The notes under the pieces are model-generated. The model was not told where the DNA came from and made no database searches. It was given only the letters and a program-made list of their open reading frames with translations. Made by a program: the position numbers and the translations under genes. DNA of 64,000 nucleotides, taken from the NCBI GenBank assembly GCA_047972995.1, contig JBKEBD010000013.1:1-64000 (forward strand). Reading direction: 5' to 3'. Below, piece after piece: positions 1 through 8,084 of the stretch (position 1 is the first letter of the stretch; each line of letters begins with the position of its first letter). The DNA is from JBKEDC01 sp047972995 (GTDB lineage: Bacteria; Bacteroidota; Bacteroidia; Bacteroidales; Prolixibacteraceae).

Positions 1-423
1 ATGGCTGTTTTATGGCTTCGTTTTCTCACCGAAATACAACACGGCACGCAGCATATTCCAACAGGCATCGGCGATACTCAAGAATTAAAAGAAGCCTTAG
101 ATATCTTGCAAGAATCAAGATTTTCGGAAGACGAGCTAGAATATTACGACCGCTATTGGGATGGTGTAAGTCGAGAGCGTACCCTCATCAATGGTAAAAC
201 CAAAGAAGCTGTAGAAAAGGGTATGGCAGAAGTATTAGAGAAAGGGTTAGCAGAAGGCTTAGAAAAAGGCTTAGAGCAAGGTTTAGCTGAAGGAATTGAG
301 AAGGGGCGAGAGGAAGAGAAAATTACCATGGTGAAAAATCTTTTAAACGCTGGAGCTAGCCTTGAATTGATTATGGCGGCAACGGGTTTAACAGAAGAAG
401 AGGTCAACGTCATTAAGAATTAG
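1..423 (+). CDS. C-terminal part of an Rpn-family / PDDEXK nuclease-type protein
   Basis: The reading frame is open to the window edge, so the 140 residues seen are probably only the C-terminal part of a longer protein of about 280-300 aa. The visible part has an acidic helical segment (about residues 25-60). It is followed by a run of short Gly-Lys/Glu repeats of the type EKGLAEGLEKGLEQG (about 72-103) and a C-terminal helix-turn motif with GLTEEEV. This layout is typical of the tail of Rpn family recombination-promoting nuclease/putative transposase proteins (PDDEXK_2), which are common in multiple copies in Bacteroidota. The catalytic PD-(D/E)xK core would lie upstream and cannot be seen. 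The assignment rests on the tail alone, and an unrelated protein with the same charged tail is possible. Confidence 0.55.
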   Translation: MAVLWLRFLTEIQHGTQHIPTGIGDTQELKEALDILQESRFSEDELEYYDRYWDGVSRERTLINGKTKEAVEKGMAEVLEKGLAEGLEKGLEQGLAEGIEKGREEEKITMVKNLLNAGASLELIMAATGLTEEEVNVIKN

Positions 424-581
424 CATTGCCGATTTGAAGCGTATGTCTCTCAAACCTTCAAAAGTTGATATATATATTGTAAATAGAGAACTTTCATGCA
501 CTGGTAATAAGCCCAATTGCACATGAGAGAATGATTAAAAACTAGCAGTTAGCCCAAAGCTTATTGCAAAATTATAAACAC

Positions 582-1154
582 ATGAAACTTGTTTTTGCAA
601 CTAACAACCCCCATAAACTTAAAGAAGTGCAAGCTATGCTTAGCAATAGCTTCGAGCTTTTGAGCTTGGCAGACATCGGTTGTCACGAAGATATTCCAGA
701 AACGCAACCCACCATTGAAGGGAATGCTTTGCAGAAGGCGCAATATGTTTATCAGAACTACGGCTACAACTGTTTTGCCGACGATACAGGTTTAGAGATT
801 GAAGTATTGAATGGTGAACCCGGAGTTTATTCGGCTCGTTATGCAGGCGAAGCTCGAGATTCGAATGCGAATATGGCAAAAGTGTTAGAAAAATTGCACG
901 GCGAACAAAATAGAAAAGCGCAATTTAAAACAGTTATTGCACTAATTATTGATGGTGAGGAAACCCTGCTAGAAGGTATTGTGCAAGGTGAAATATTAGA
1001 ACAAAGCTGTGGAGTTGATGGCTTTGGGTATGATCCTATTTTCAAAGCGGAAGGATTTGAGCAATCATTTGCTGAAATTAGCTTGGAAGAGAAAAATAAG
1101 GTTAGTCACCGAGCTAGAGCTACGCAGCAGTTAATAGCTTATTTAAAGCAATAA
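582..1154 (+). CDS. rdgB: XTP/dITP diphosphatase (HAM1/RdgB family)
   Basis: A 190-residue protein that would hydrolyse non-canonical purine nucleoside triphosphates (dITP, XTP) to monophosphates and so keep deaminated purines out of DNA and RNA. The N-terminus has the family signature VFATNNPHKLKEVQ (residues 3-16). FADDTGLEIEVLNGEPGVYSAR (about 67-88) carries the metal-binding acidic residues, and GFGYDPIF (about 147-154) is the third conserved block. The length matches the family. The frame also opens at a TTG (564), but the ATG at 582 puts the conserved motif at the very start and is preferred. It lies four bases before recO and is probably co-transcribed with it. Confidence 0.95.
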   Translation: MKLVFATNNPHKLKEVQAMLSNSFELLSLADIGCHEDIPETQPTIEGNALQKAQYVYQNYGYNCFADDTGLEIEVLNGEPGVYSARYAGEARDSNANMAKVLEKLHGEQNRKAQFKTVIALIIDGEETLLEGIVQGEILEQSCGVDGFGYDPIFKAEGFEQSFAEISLEEKNKVSHRARATQQLIAYLKQ

Positions 1155-1158
1155 AGAG

Positions 1159-1890
1159 GTGTTGGTAAAAACAAGAGCTGTATTTTTGAACTATCTGAAG
1201 TATTCAGATTCTTCCATCATTGCCCATGTTTACACCGAAGCATTCGGAAGACAGTCTTATATTATTAGTGGCATTCATGGGAAGCGATCGAAAACACGGG
1301 TTAACCTTTTTCAGCCTTTGTTTTTACTGGATTTAGAAGTGAATCATAAACCCAATAGCACTACCTTGCAGCGTTTGAAAGATGCTCGTTTAGCTGCACC
1401 TTTATCGAGTTTACCTTTCGATGTTCAGAAAAGCTCGCAAGCCATGTTTGTGGTTGAGCTGCTGCAAAAAGTGTTGAAAGAAGAAGAGGGATCTGCCGAA
1501 TTATTTCAGTTTTTATTTTCCTCGGTAGAAATGCTCGATGCATTGGAAGAGTCGGTGAGTAATTTTTTGGTGGTATTTTTATTTAAGTTGACACGCTATC
1601 TGGGAGTGTCTCCTCATCCACCAGTTAGGCAAAAAGAAATATATTTTGACCTTATGCACGCTCATTTTGTGCCAGAAGAGCCCATACATCCGCATTTTAT
1701 AGATGCGGAGTTGAGCGAAAAATTTGGTCAGATTTTTCAAATAGATTATGTGCAGATGGCAGATTTGAATTTTACCAATAGTCATCGCCGAACGCTACTT
1801 GATGCACTAATATTTTACTATAAGGTGCATTTAGAGTTGGAAACAGAGTTTAAATCATTGGCGGTGATGCGCGAGGTCATGCAAGGCTAG
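1159..1890 (+). CDS. recO: DNA repair protein RecO
   Basis: A 243-residue protein of the RecO family, which mediates RecA loading in the RecFOR recombination pathway through SSB and RecR contacts. The N-terminal OB-fold region is recognisable (TRAVFLNYLKYSDSSIIAHVYT, then SYIISGIHGKRSKT and LQPL-like segments, residues 5-55). A helical C-terminal domain with LTRYLGVSP (about 144-152) follows. The protein contains no cysteine at all, so it lacks the four-Cys zinc site found in many RecO proteins. Both GTG (1159) and TTG (1162) could start it, and no ATG is near. It follows rdgB by four bases. Confidence 0.88.
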   Translation: MLVKTRAVFLNYLKYSDSSIIAHVYTEAFGRQSYIISGIHGKRSKTRVNLFQPLFLLDLEVNHKPNSTTLQRLKDARLAAPLSSLPFDVQKSSQAMFVVELLQKVLKEEEGSAELFQFLFSSVEMLDALEESVSNFLVVFLFKLTRYLGVSPHPPVRQKEIYFDLMHAHFVPEEPIHPHFIDAELSEKFGQIFQIDYVQMADLNFTNSHRRTLLDALIFYYKVHLELETEFKSLAVMREVMQG

Positions 1891-2002
1891 TTTTCTTTGT
1901 TGAAAAACAATTTACCTAGAAAAAAGAAAGCTTCGCAGATTAAACCCATGAATGCAAGTAGAAAAAATCTACCTTTGAATTCAAAATACTAAACAGAAGG
2001 AT

Positions 2003-2554
2003 ATGAGTACTCATTATTTTTATACTAAAGGCGGAGAAAACTTCGGACCATTCTCTGTAGAGCAACTTCGCGAAGAAGGAATTGCACCAGACACCCGTGT
2101 GTGGTATGCAGGTTTGTCGGACTGGACGCCAGCTAACGAATTGGAAGAACTGAAGGTGTTGTTTCAACAAGAAGCATCGGGTGCTAACAGCGCCAATTTC
2201 AGCACACCTCCGCCCCCTCCTCCGTTTGAGTCGAGAAATGCCAATCAACAAGCATCGACAGGAGGCTATACGCCATCTTATCCTCCAAAATCATATCTAG
2301 TGGGGGCTATTTTGGTTACCATCTTTTGTTGCATGCCCTTTGGTATTGTAGGTTTGGTAAACTCGCTTCACGTAGAGAGTCGCTTTTATGCCGGAGATTA
2401 TGAAGGTTCGTTTAGAGCATCAATGCAAGCTCGTCGTTGGATTAACATCTCAATCATTGCAGCTATTTTAAGTGCGGGATTATCTATTTTGGTTAATATA
2501 TTGTTTTTTGCTGGCTCGCTCTTCAGTTTTGATGTGGTGCAAAGTTTTGTGTAG
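2003..2554 (+). CDS. GYF_2 (DUF4339) plus CD225/dispanin membrane protein
   Basis: A 183-residue two-domain protein. Residues 4-50 match the GYF_2 (DUF4339) fold, with the aromatic pattern YFYTKGGENFGPFS and VWYAGLSDWTPA. A Pro/Asn-rich linker follows (about 60-95, with a run of prolines). The C-terminal half (about 96-183) has two hydrophobic segments separated by a basic loop with SFRASMQARRW, the layout of CD225/dispanin (interferon-induced transmembrane-like) domains. The molecular function in bacteria is not established. A GYF-like domain could bind proline-rich ligands, possibly including its own linker. It starts at an ATG and is followed nine bases later by a DUF2752 gene, so the two likely form a small membrane-protein operon. 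Confidence 0.85.
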   Translation: MSTHYFYTKGGENFGPFSVEQLREEGIAPDTRVWYAGLSDWTPANELEELKVLFQQEASGANSANFSTPPPPPPFESRNANQQASTGGYTPSYPPKSYLVGAILVTIFCCMPFGIVGLVNSLHVESRFYAGDYEGSFRASMQARRWINISIIAAILSAGLSILVNILFFAGSLFSFDVVQSFV

Positions 2555-2563
2555 CGAAAAGTT

Positions 2564-2941
2564 ATGCCCTTGAAGAAAAGATACTATGCGCTGATGGTAC
2601 TGGGCGTTGTCGCTTTGGTGCTACTTTATGCTTTTTCTCCTGCAGAAGTGTCTCTTTTCCCTCGTTGCATATTCCTAACATTAACAGGCTATGAATGTCC
2701 TGGCTGTGGTTCGCAGCGCGCCATTCATAGCCTGCTTCATTTGCGAATTTCTGAAGCCTTTGGCTACAATCCACTGTTGGTGCTCTCGTTGCCTTATTTT
2801 GCTGCTTGCTTATGGGTGATTTCTCGACCCGAAAGAACGCCTTTGGTGCTTCTGTGGCGGAAACGCCTAATGGGTCCTACGGCTTGCGTTGTAATCTTAT
2901 TGCTTGTGCTAACGTGGGGCATAGTGCGCAACTTGCTCTAA
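2564..2941 (+). CDS. DUF2752 family membrane protein
   Basis: A 125-residue integral membrane protein with about three hydrophobic segments (residues 9-25, 66-84, 100-122). The family hallmark is the cysteine motif GYECPGCGSQRAIHSLLH (about 43-60), followed by a conserved AFGYNPL segment. DUF2752 proteins are small membrane proteins of unknown function. The CPxCG-type cysteines could bind a metal, but nothing here proves it. The gene directly follows the GYF_2/CD225 gene, a pairing I recall from other Bacteroidota genomes, which suggests a joint membrane role. Confidence 0.85.
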   Translation: MPLKKRYYALMVLGVVALVLLYAFSPAEVSLFPRCIFLTLTGYECPGCGSQRAIHSLLHLRISEAFGYNPLLVLSLPYFAACLWVISRPERTPLVLLWRKRLMGPTACVVILLLVLTWGIVRNLL

Positions 2942-3121
2942 TTTCCGACTTCTTTATTTTGGTGCTGCAATGAACCCAGAAATCGCGGTTTTCCGAGTTT
3001 GTCACTTTTCTTAAAAGCAGACTAAATCGGGTGAATTCTTTCGATGAGTTTCTTTCCATTATAATTTGTCGGTTATTTCTCTTATTTTTGCTGTCTAATA
3101 TCATTCAACATCAGATAAATT

Positions 3122-3976
3122 ATGAAACGTTTCTTTTCGTTTTTAATCAGTAAGAGTTTTCTCATTCAACTTATCATAGCCATAGTTTTGCTTATGGTGG
3201 GATTCATGATTACCCTCACAGCCATATCTAATTACACCAATCATGGAGAGTCTTATGAGGTGCCTACGTTGCGAGGTGTGAATGTGCAAGATGCAGAAAT
3301 GCTGTTGGAGAAAAATAAAATGAATTTAGTGATTGCCGACTCTTTGTTTGTTGATGATGAAGCGCCGGGTGCTGTTTTAGAGCAGCAGCCCAAAGCAGGG
3401 CAGCAGGTGAAGGAAGGGCGCAAGGTTTTTGTGACCATTTGCGCTACCAATCCCGATAAAATTCTCATGCCTCAGCTTACCGATGTATCTTTCCGTCAAG
3501 CGGTGAGTATTATTCAGGCTTCGGGCTTGCGTATTGGCGACATTACCTATGAAGCTTCGGAATATGAAAACTTGGTATTGTCGCAGCGTTATAAATCGGA
3601 TGAAATTGTCGCTGGCGAGCCCATTGCTAAAGGTGCTTACATCGATTTGGTGGTGGGGCGGAAAGGTCATGTGGGGAGAACAGCAGTGCCATATTTGAAG
3701 GGCATGAGCAAGGATGAAGTACAAATTGTTTTAGATAGTCTGCAACTCACCATGGGGGCTGTGATATATGATAGCTCAGTGCTTACGGCCGAAGATACTT
3801 TCATTGCACGTGTGGCACGCCAAAAGCCAATGGTTGATGGCGAGCAAGAGCTACAAGTAGATTTTGGAAGCTTGGTAGATATTTGGTTGTCAGCCGATAG
3901 CACCCAATATTTAGATCTAACCGAAGAGGTGGAAGATAGTGCAGATGTAGAAACAATAGAATTTGAAGATTTTTAG
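3122..3976 (+). CDS. PASTA domain membrane-anchored protein
   Basis: A 284-residue protein with one N-terminal transmembrane segment (about residues 13-36). Three PASTA repeats follow: about 43-108 (VPTLRGVNVQDAEMLLEKN), 116-181 (MPQLTDVSFRQAVSIIQASG) and 190-257 (VPYLKGMSKDEVQIVLDSL). PASTA domains typically bind uncrosslinked peptidoglycan or beta-lactams, usually on Ser/Thr kinases or penicillin-binding proteins. Here no kinase or transpeptidase domain is attached, so the protein would be a periplasmic sensor or scaffold. It lies three bases upstream of the pseudouridine synthase gene and just before ddl, a cell-wall context that fits. The C-terminus is acidic. Confidence 0.9.
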   Translation: MKRFFSFLISKSFLIQLIIAIVLLMVGFMITLTAISNYTNHGESYEVPTLRGVNVQDAEMLLEKNKMNLVIADSLFVDDEAPGAVLEQQPKAGQQVKEGRKVFVTICATNPDKILMPQLTDVSFRQAVSIIQASGLRIGDITYEASEYENLVLSQRYKSDEIVAGEPIAKGAYIDLVVGRKGHVGRTAVPYLKGMSKDEVQIVLDSLQLTMGAVIYDSSVLTAEDTFIARVARQKPMVDGEQELQVDFGSLVDIWLSADSTQYLDLTEEVEDSADVETIEFEDF

Positions 3977-3979
3977 AGC

Positions 3980-5041
3980 ATGAATGAACATTTAGAAGAA
4001 GTCAATGAGTCTGATCAAGACCAGGAAGTTTTTGAACATTTCCACCTCACGGTAGATTCAGGTCAGAAGCAATTACGCATTGACAAATATATCGTTAATA
4101 AGATAGATAAAATTTCGCGCAGTCGTATTCAGCAAGCTGTCGATGCTGGTAGTGTGTTGGTGAATGGGGTGGCGGTGAAGTCGAACTATAAGGTGAAGCC
4201 TGCCGATGAAATAAGCATCGTGATGGACTATCCACGTCATGAACTTAGAATTATTCCCGAAGATATTCCACTTGATGTGGTTTATGAAGACGACCAACTG
4301 ATTGTTATCAACAAGCCTGCGGGTTTGGTGGTGCACCCCGGGCATGGCAATTACAGCGGCACTTTGGTGAATGCATTGGCTTGGCGATATAAAGATCTTC
4401 CACTTTTCAACAATGAAAATGATCTTCGTCCGGGTCTGGTGCATCGCATCGATAAAAACACGTCGGGCTTGTTGGTTGTGGCAAAAACGGAGTTGGCAAG
4501 AACTAAGTTAGCTTTGCAGTTTTTCCACAAAACGACTAAGCGCCAGTATGTAGCTTTGGTGTGGGGGCGACTAAAAGAACCAGAAGGAACTATTGAAGGA
4601 GCTATTGGTAGAAGTTTGAAAAATCGTCAGGTTTTCCGAGTGTATGAAGAAGATGAAGGCTACGGAAAAGATGCGGTAACCCACTACAAGCTGCTTGAAG
4701 AATTGGGCTATGTGAGTGTGGTGCAGTGTGTGCTTGAAACAGGACGTACGCACCAAATTAGAGTGCACATGAGACATATTGGGCATCCGCTTTTTAACGA
4801 CGAAGTATATGGTGGAGATAAAATCCTTTGGGGAACAACATTCTCGAAATATAAACAGTTTGTTAATAACTGTTTCAAAACTTTACCTCGACAAGCACTT
4901 CATGCCAAGACCTTAGGTTTTGTGCACCCTACCACTGGTGAGGAAATGCTTTTCGATTCGGAAATAGCTACCGACATGGCAGAGGGCATAGAGAAGTGGC
5001 GCCAATATATTTCGAATAGAGAAATTGAGGGAAATGCGTAA
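3980..5041 (+). CDS. rluD: RluA-family 23S rRNA pseudouridine synthase (RluD-like)
   Basis: A 353-residue enzyme that converts uridine to pseudouridine in RNA, most likely in the 23S rRNA helix 69 region by homology to RluD. An S4 RNA-binding domain occupies about residues 30-85 (RIDKYIVNKIDKISRSRIQQAVDAG). The catalytic domain follows with INKPAGLVVHPGHGN (110-124) and the RluA motif HRIDKNTSGLL (155-165), whose Asp158 is the expected nucleophile. ETGRTHQIRVHM (about 253-264) is the second signature. It sits three bases after the PASTA gene and is probably in the same transcript as ddl. The exact target uridines cannot be read from the sequence. Confidence 0.9.
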   Translation: MNEHLEEVNESDQDQEVFEHFHLTVDSGQKQLRIDKYIVNKIDKISRSRIQQAVDAGSVLVNGVAVKSNYKVKPADEISIVMDYPRHELRIIPEDIPLDVVYEDDQLIVINKPAGLVVHPGHGNYSGTLVNALAWRYKDLPLFNNENDLRPGLVHRIDKNTSGLLVVAKTELARTKLALQFFHKTTKRQYVALVWGRLKEPEGTIEGAIGRSLKNRQVFRVYEEDEGYGKDAVTHYKLLEELGYVSVVQCVLETGRTHQIRVHMRHIGHPLFNDEVYGGDKILWGTTFSKYKQFVNNCFKTLPRQALHAKTLGFVHPTTGEEMLFDSEIATDMAEGIEKWRQYISNREIEGNA

Positions 5042-5126
5042 TTAGCTCACCTTGCACGTCAACAAAATATAATTAATATCCCGTGTTTCGGCTCTTCTTT
5101 GTAGAGGGCTGTGGGAAGCAAAGAGC

Positions 5127-6104
5127 ATGAAAAAGAATATAGCAGTTGTTTATGGTGGCGATTCATCGGAATATGTGGTTTCGGTGAAGAGTAAAGCAAA
5201 TGTAGTGGAAGCGATTGATAAATCGCTTTTCAAGGTGTGGGCGGTAGAGCTGAAAGGCGGCGAAGCTCATGTAACTAATGGCGATGAGCGTATCGCCAAA
5301 ATTGATAAGGCTGATTTTAGCTTTGTAGAGTATGGCGAGAAAGTAAGGTTCGATTTCGCCTACATCACCATTCATGGCACGCCGGGAGAAAATGGGGTGT
5401 TGCAAGGTTATTTCGATTTAATAGGATTGCCTTACTCATGTTGTGGGGTACAGTCGGCAGCACTTACCTTCAATAAGTTTTTTTGCAGCAACTTTTTGCG
5501 TAGCTTTGGGGTGCCCATGGCAAAGCAAATGCGCTTCTTTAAGGGCGATACTATTGATGCCGACGAGGTGGCGAGCAAATTAGGATTGCCAGCCTTTGTG
5601 AAACCTAATTCTGGTGGTTCAAGCTTTGGTGTGACTAAAGTAAAGCGCAAGGAAGATATTGTTTCAGCCATCGAAACGGCATGGAAACAAAGTAGCGATG
5701 TGCTGATTGAAGAGTTTGTGGAAGGCACCGAGTTTACTTGTGGGCTGGTGAAAATGAAGAACTCGTCTTATGTGTTTCCCGTAACGGAAACTATTCCGAA
5801 GAACGAATTTTTCGATTACGATGCAAAATATAATGGGCAGGTAGAAGAAATAACCCCGGCTCGTATTTCGCCCGAACTAACAGCGCAAATTCAACAGCGC
5901 GCATCCGAGATTTACGATTTGTGCGAGTGCAAAGGCATTGCACGCATCGATTTTATTTTGAAAAACGGGGTGTTCCACTTCTTAGAAGTAAACACTACGC
6001 CGGGCATGACAGCCACTAGCTTTGTGCCCCAACAGATTGCAGCAATGAACAAAACGCTTACCGAGATACTCACCGAAATTATAGTAGATGGAATAGGAAA
6101 CTAA
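5127..6104 (+). CDS. ddl: D-alanine--D-alanine ligase
   Basis: A 325-residue ATP-grasp ligase that joins two D-alanines for peptidoglycan precursor synthesis in the cytoplasm. Visible signatures are the N-terminal MKKNIAVVYGGDSSEYVVS, the substrate loop IHGTPGENGVLQGYF (about 78-92) and the ATP-binding PAFVKPNSGGSSFGVTK (about 155-171). The metal-binding C-terminal block RIDFILKNGVFHFLEVNTTPGMT (about 273-295) is also present. Length and motif order are normal for Ddl. The upstream PASTA and rluD-like genes run in the same direction. A strong hairpin about 90 bases downstream likely ends the transcript before dnaB. Confidence 0.95.
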   Translation: MKKNIAVVYGGDSSEYVVSVKSKANVVEAIDKSLFKVWAVELKGGEAHVTNGDERIAKIDKADFSFVEYGEKVRFDFAYITIHGTPGENGVLQGYFDLIGLPYSCCGVQSAALTFNKFFCSNFLRSFGVPMAKQMRFFKGDTIDADEVASKLGLPAFVKPNSGGSSFGVTKVKRKEDIVSAIETAWKQSSDVLIEEFVEGTEFTCGLVKMKNSSYVFPVTETIPKNEFFDYDAKYNGQVEEITPARISPELTAQIQQRASEIYDLCECKGIARIDFILKNGVFHFLEVNTTPGMTATSFVPQQIAAMNKTLTEILTEIIVDGIGN

Positions 6105-6121
6105 GGAGTTGTTAACAGCCT

Positions 6122-6182
6122 CTTGTGGGTTTTCAACGGCTTGTTGATATAAAATAACAAGTTGTGAACAACTAACCACAAG
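6122..6182 (+). repeat. Nested short inverted repeats between ddl and dnaB
   Basis: CTTGTGG at 6122-6128 pairs with CCACAAG at 6176-6182. Inside it lie CTTGTT (6140-6145) with AACAAG (6156-6161), and the small palindrome GTTGTGAACAAC (6161-6172). The pairs could fold into a branched RNA after the ddl stop codon or form protein-binding half-sites upstream of dnaB. No function is assigned. Confidence 0.4.
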
Positions 6183-6193
6183 TGATACTCAAA

Positions 6194-6230
6194 AATAAAG
6201 CTCGCTCTATTCGTTTAGGGCGAGCTTATT
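6194..6230 (+). terminator. Terminator after ddl
   Basis: AAGCTCGCTCTA and TAGGGCGAGCTT form a stem of about 12 pairs (one G-U) with a six-base loop TTCGTT. It is flanked by AATA and TATT and by a T-rich stretch downstream. It lies about 90 bases after the ddl stop and 38 bases before the dnaB start, so it should separate the two transcripts. Confidence 0.75.
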
Positions 6231-6267
6231 TATTTGCTTTGCATTTAGAAAGAAAAAAAGACGAATA

Positions 6268-7815
6268 ATGGCACAAAGACAAACTGGAAATTGGCAAAAT
6301 TCACGCGGAAATGCAGCACGAGATGCGCTAGAACAAATAAACGTAGCACAAGGAAAACTTCCCCCACAGGCAATTGATGTGGAGCAAGCGGTGCTAGGTG
6401 CGTTGATGCTTGAAAAGCATGCCTATATTTCGGTGGCCGATATTATTGACACAAAGAGCTTTTATTTGCCTGAGCATCGTGTTATCTTCGATGTCATTAA
6501 AAACCTTTCGGTGAATGAAAAGCCGGTGGATTTGCTGATGGTTACCCAAGAGCTGAAAAATAGAGAGCAGCTTGAAGAGGTAGGAGGGGCGCTTTACATT
6601 ACACAGCTTACGAGCAATGTGGCTTCGGCAGCTCACATTGAGCACCATGCCCGTATTATTGCTCAAAAGTATATTCAACGCGAACTGATTCAGAAATCTT
6701 CGGAAATTCAGAAGCAAGCCTACGATATGAATATCGATATGGATGACCTGATAAACTTTGCTGAAAAGTCGATTTTTGAAGTGGCAGAAGGAAGCATTCG
6801 GAAAGAAACACAGCCCATTAAACAGGTGTTGCGCGAGGCCACACAGATGCTTGAAAAGGCTTCGCAGCGTACCGATGGATTGAGTGGCACACCCACAGGT
6901 TTCCGCGAATTGGATAAACTGACATCGGGTTGGCAAAAAACCGATTTAATTATTATTGCGGCACGTCCTGCTATGGGTAAAACTGCTTTTGTGCTTTCCA
7001 TGGCTCGAAACATGGCGGTCGATCACCAGGCGGGAGTGGCGGTGTTCTCGCTTGAGATGTCGGCAGTGCAGTTGGTAAACCGTTTGATTGCCGCAGAAAC
7101 AGAGTTAGGCTCTGAAAAGATTAAACGAGGAAACCTCACCGGTTGGGAGTGGGAAAACTTCCACCAAAAGGTGAATGTTTTGGATGATGCACCTTTGTTT
7201 ATTGATGACACTCCGGCGTTATCGATTTTTGAATTCCGTGCTAAATGTCGCCGATTGAAGATGCAGCATAATATTGGGGTGATTATTGTGGATTACTTGC
7301 AGCTCATGACCGCGGGTAGCGATATGCGTGGTAACCGCGAGCAAGAGGTGAGTATGATTTCGCGCTCGCTCAAGGCCATTGCGAAAGAACTCGATGTGCC
7401 TATTATTGCCCTTTCGCAGTTGAGCCGTGCGGTGGAGAGTCGTGAAGGTAGAGAACCTCAGCTTTCCGATTTGAGGGAATCGGGAGCCATTGAGCAAGAT
7501 GCCGATATGGTAATGTTTATTCACCGTCCGGAATATTATGGTGTGGTAACCGATGAGAATGGAAATTCGCTAGCTGGTCGTGCCAATATTATTGTGGCAA
7601 AACACCGTAACGGTTCTACCGATACGGTTCACTTGGCATTTAAGAAAGCTCAAGTTAAATTCTGCGATTTAGAGGAAAGTATGCCCGATGAAATGCTGTA
7701 TAGTTCGAGCATGAATGATGATAAAAATATGCCACCTCCCATGCATCCTAATTCTGATTTTGAAAAGGAACATGATTTAAATTATGACAACGTAGGTAAC
7801 GCTATCCCGTTCTAA
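6268..7815 (+). CDS. dnaB: Replicative DNA helicase DnaB
   Basis: A 515-residue hexameric helicase that unwinds DNA at the replication fork and recruits primase. The N-terminal domain begins near PPQAIDVEQAVLGALMLEKH (about residues 32-51). The RecA-like domain begins at TPTGFRELDKLTSGWQ (about 210-225). Walker A is RPAMGKTAF (about 234-242) and Walker B is GVIIVDYLQLM (about 339-349), followed by the SQLSRAVESR arginine-finger region and DLRESGAIEQDADMV. The C-terminal tail after about 465 is acidic and methionine/proline-rich. No intein is present. It has its own unit between two terminators. Confidence 0.97.
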   Translation: MAQRQTGNWQNSRGNAARDALEQINVAQGKLPPQAIDVEQAVLGALMLEKHAYISVADIIDTKSFYLPEHRVIFDVIKNLSVNEKPVDLLMVTQELKNREQLEEVGGALYITQLTSNVASAAHIEHHARIIAQKYIQRELIQKSSEIQKQAYDMNIDMDDLINFAEKSIFEVAEGSIRKETQPIKQVLREATQMLEKASQRTDGLSGTPTGFRELDKLTSGWQKTDLIIIAARPAMGKTAFVLSMARNMAVDHQAGVAVFSLEMSAVQLVNRLIAAETELGSEKIKRGNLTGWEWENFHQKVNVLDDAPLFIDDTPALSIFEFRAKCRRLKMQHNIGVIIVDYLQLMTAGSDMRGNREQEVSMISRSLKAIAKELDVPIIALSQLSRAVESREGREPQLSDLRESGAIEQDADMVMFIHRPEYYGVVTDENGNSLAGRANIIVAKHRNGSTDTVHLAFKKAQVKFCDLEESMPDEMLYSSSMNDDKNMPPPMHPNSDFEKEHDLNYDNVGNAIPF

Positions 7816-7852
7816 ATAAAAGTTAATTTTCCAATAAAATAGACTTCTTCTT

Positions 7853-7956
7853 ATGGTCGGAATGCTTTTTTACGACAAAGATGGAGTTCGTCGGACGGTC
7901 TGAATACTTTTTTACGACAAAAATGGAGTTCATCGGATGGTCTGAATGCTTTTTTT
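7853..7956. repeat. 42-bp tandem repeat downstream of dnaB
   Basis: Two full 42-bp units (7853-7894 and 7895-7936) and about 20 bases of a third (7937-7956) are arranged head to tail. Each unit runs from A(T/C)GGTC(G/T)GAAT(G/A)CTTTTTTACGACAAA to GGAGTT C(G/A)TCGG. The two full units differ at only a few positions. The period is a multiple of three, so a minus-strand reading frame shows a 14-residue repeat, but that frame begins inside the neighbouring terminator and is not believed to be a gene. Confidence 0.85.
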
Positions 7957-7994
7957 GTGAAAAAAAGTACCCAATTAAAATGTCTGATAACACA

Positions 7995-8044
7995 AATGCC
8001 AGAGGTGCAGCAAATTTGTTTTTGCACACCTTCGGCATTTTTTT
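7995..8044. terminator. Terminator-like hairpin between dnaB and purE
   Basis: AATGCC...GGCATT and AGGTG...CACCT pair across the region, followed by a run of seven T on the plus strand. It can end the dnaB transcript and lies just downstream of the convergent purE gene. A close copy of the same hairpin occurs at 48851-48894, so it belongs to a repeated family. Confidence 0.75.
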
Positions 8045-8084
8045 CACCTAATAATGGTTTGTAATATTTTGAAAAACAGTGTGT

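Noticed and set aside
7823..8047. Minus-strand reading frame with a 14-residue repeat
   Set aside because: It begins within the terminator hairpin, covers the 42-bp tandem repeat and has no other protein-like feature. The residue repeat is a by-product of a period divisible by three.
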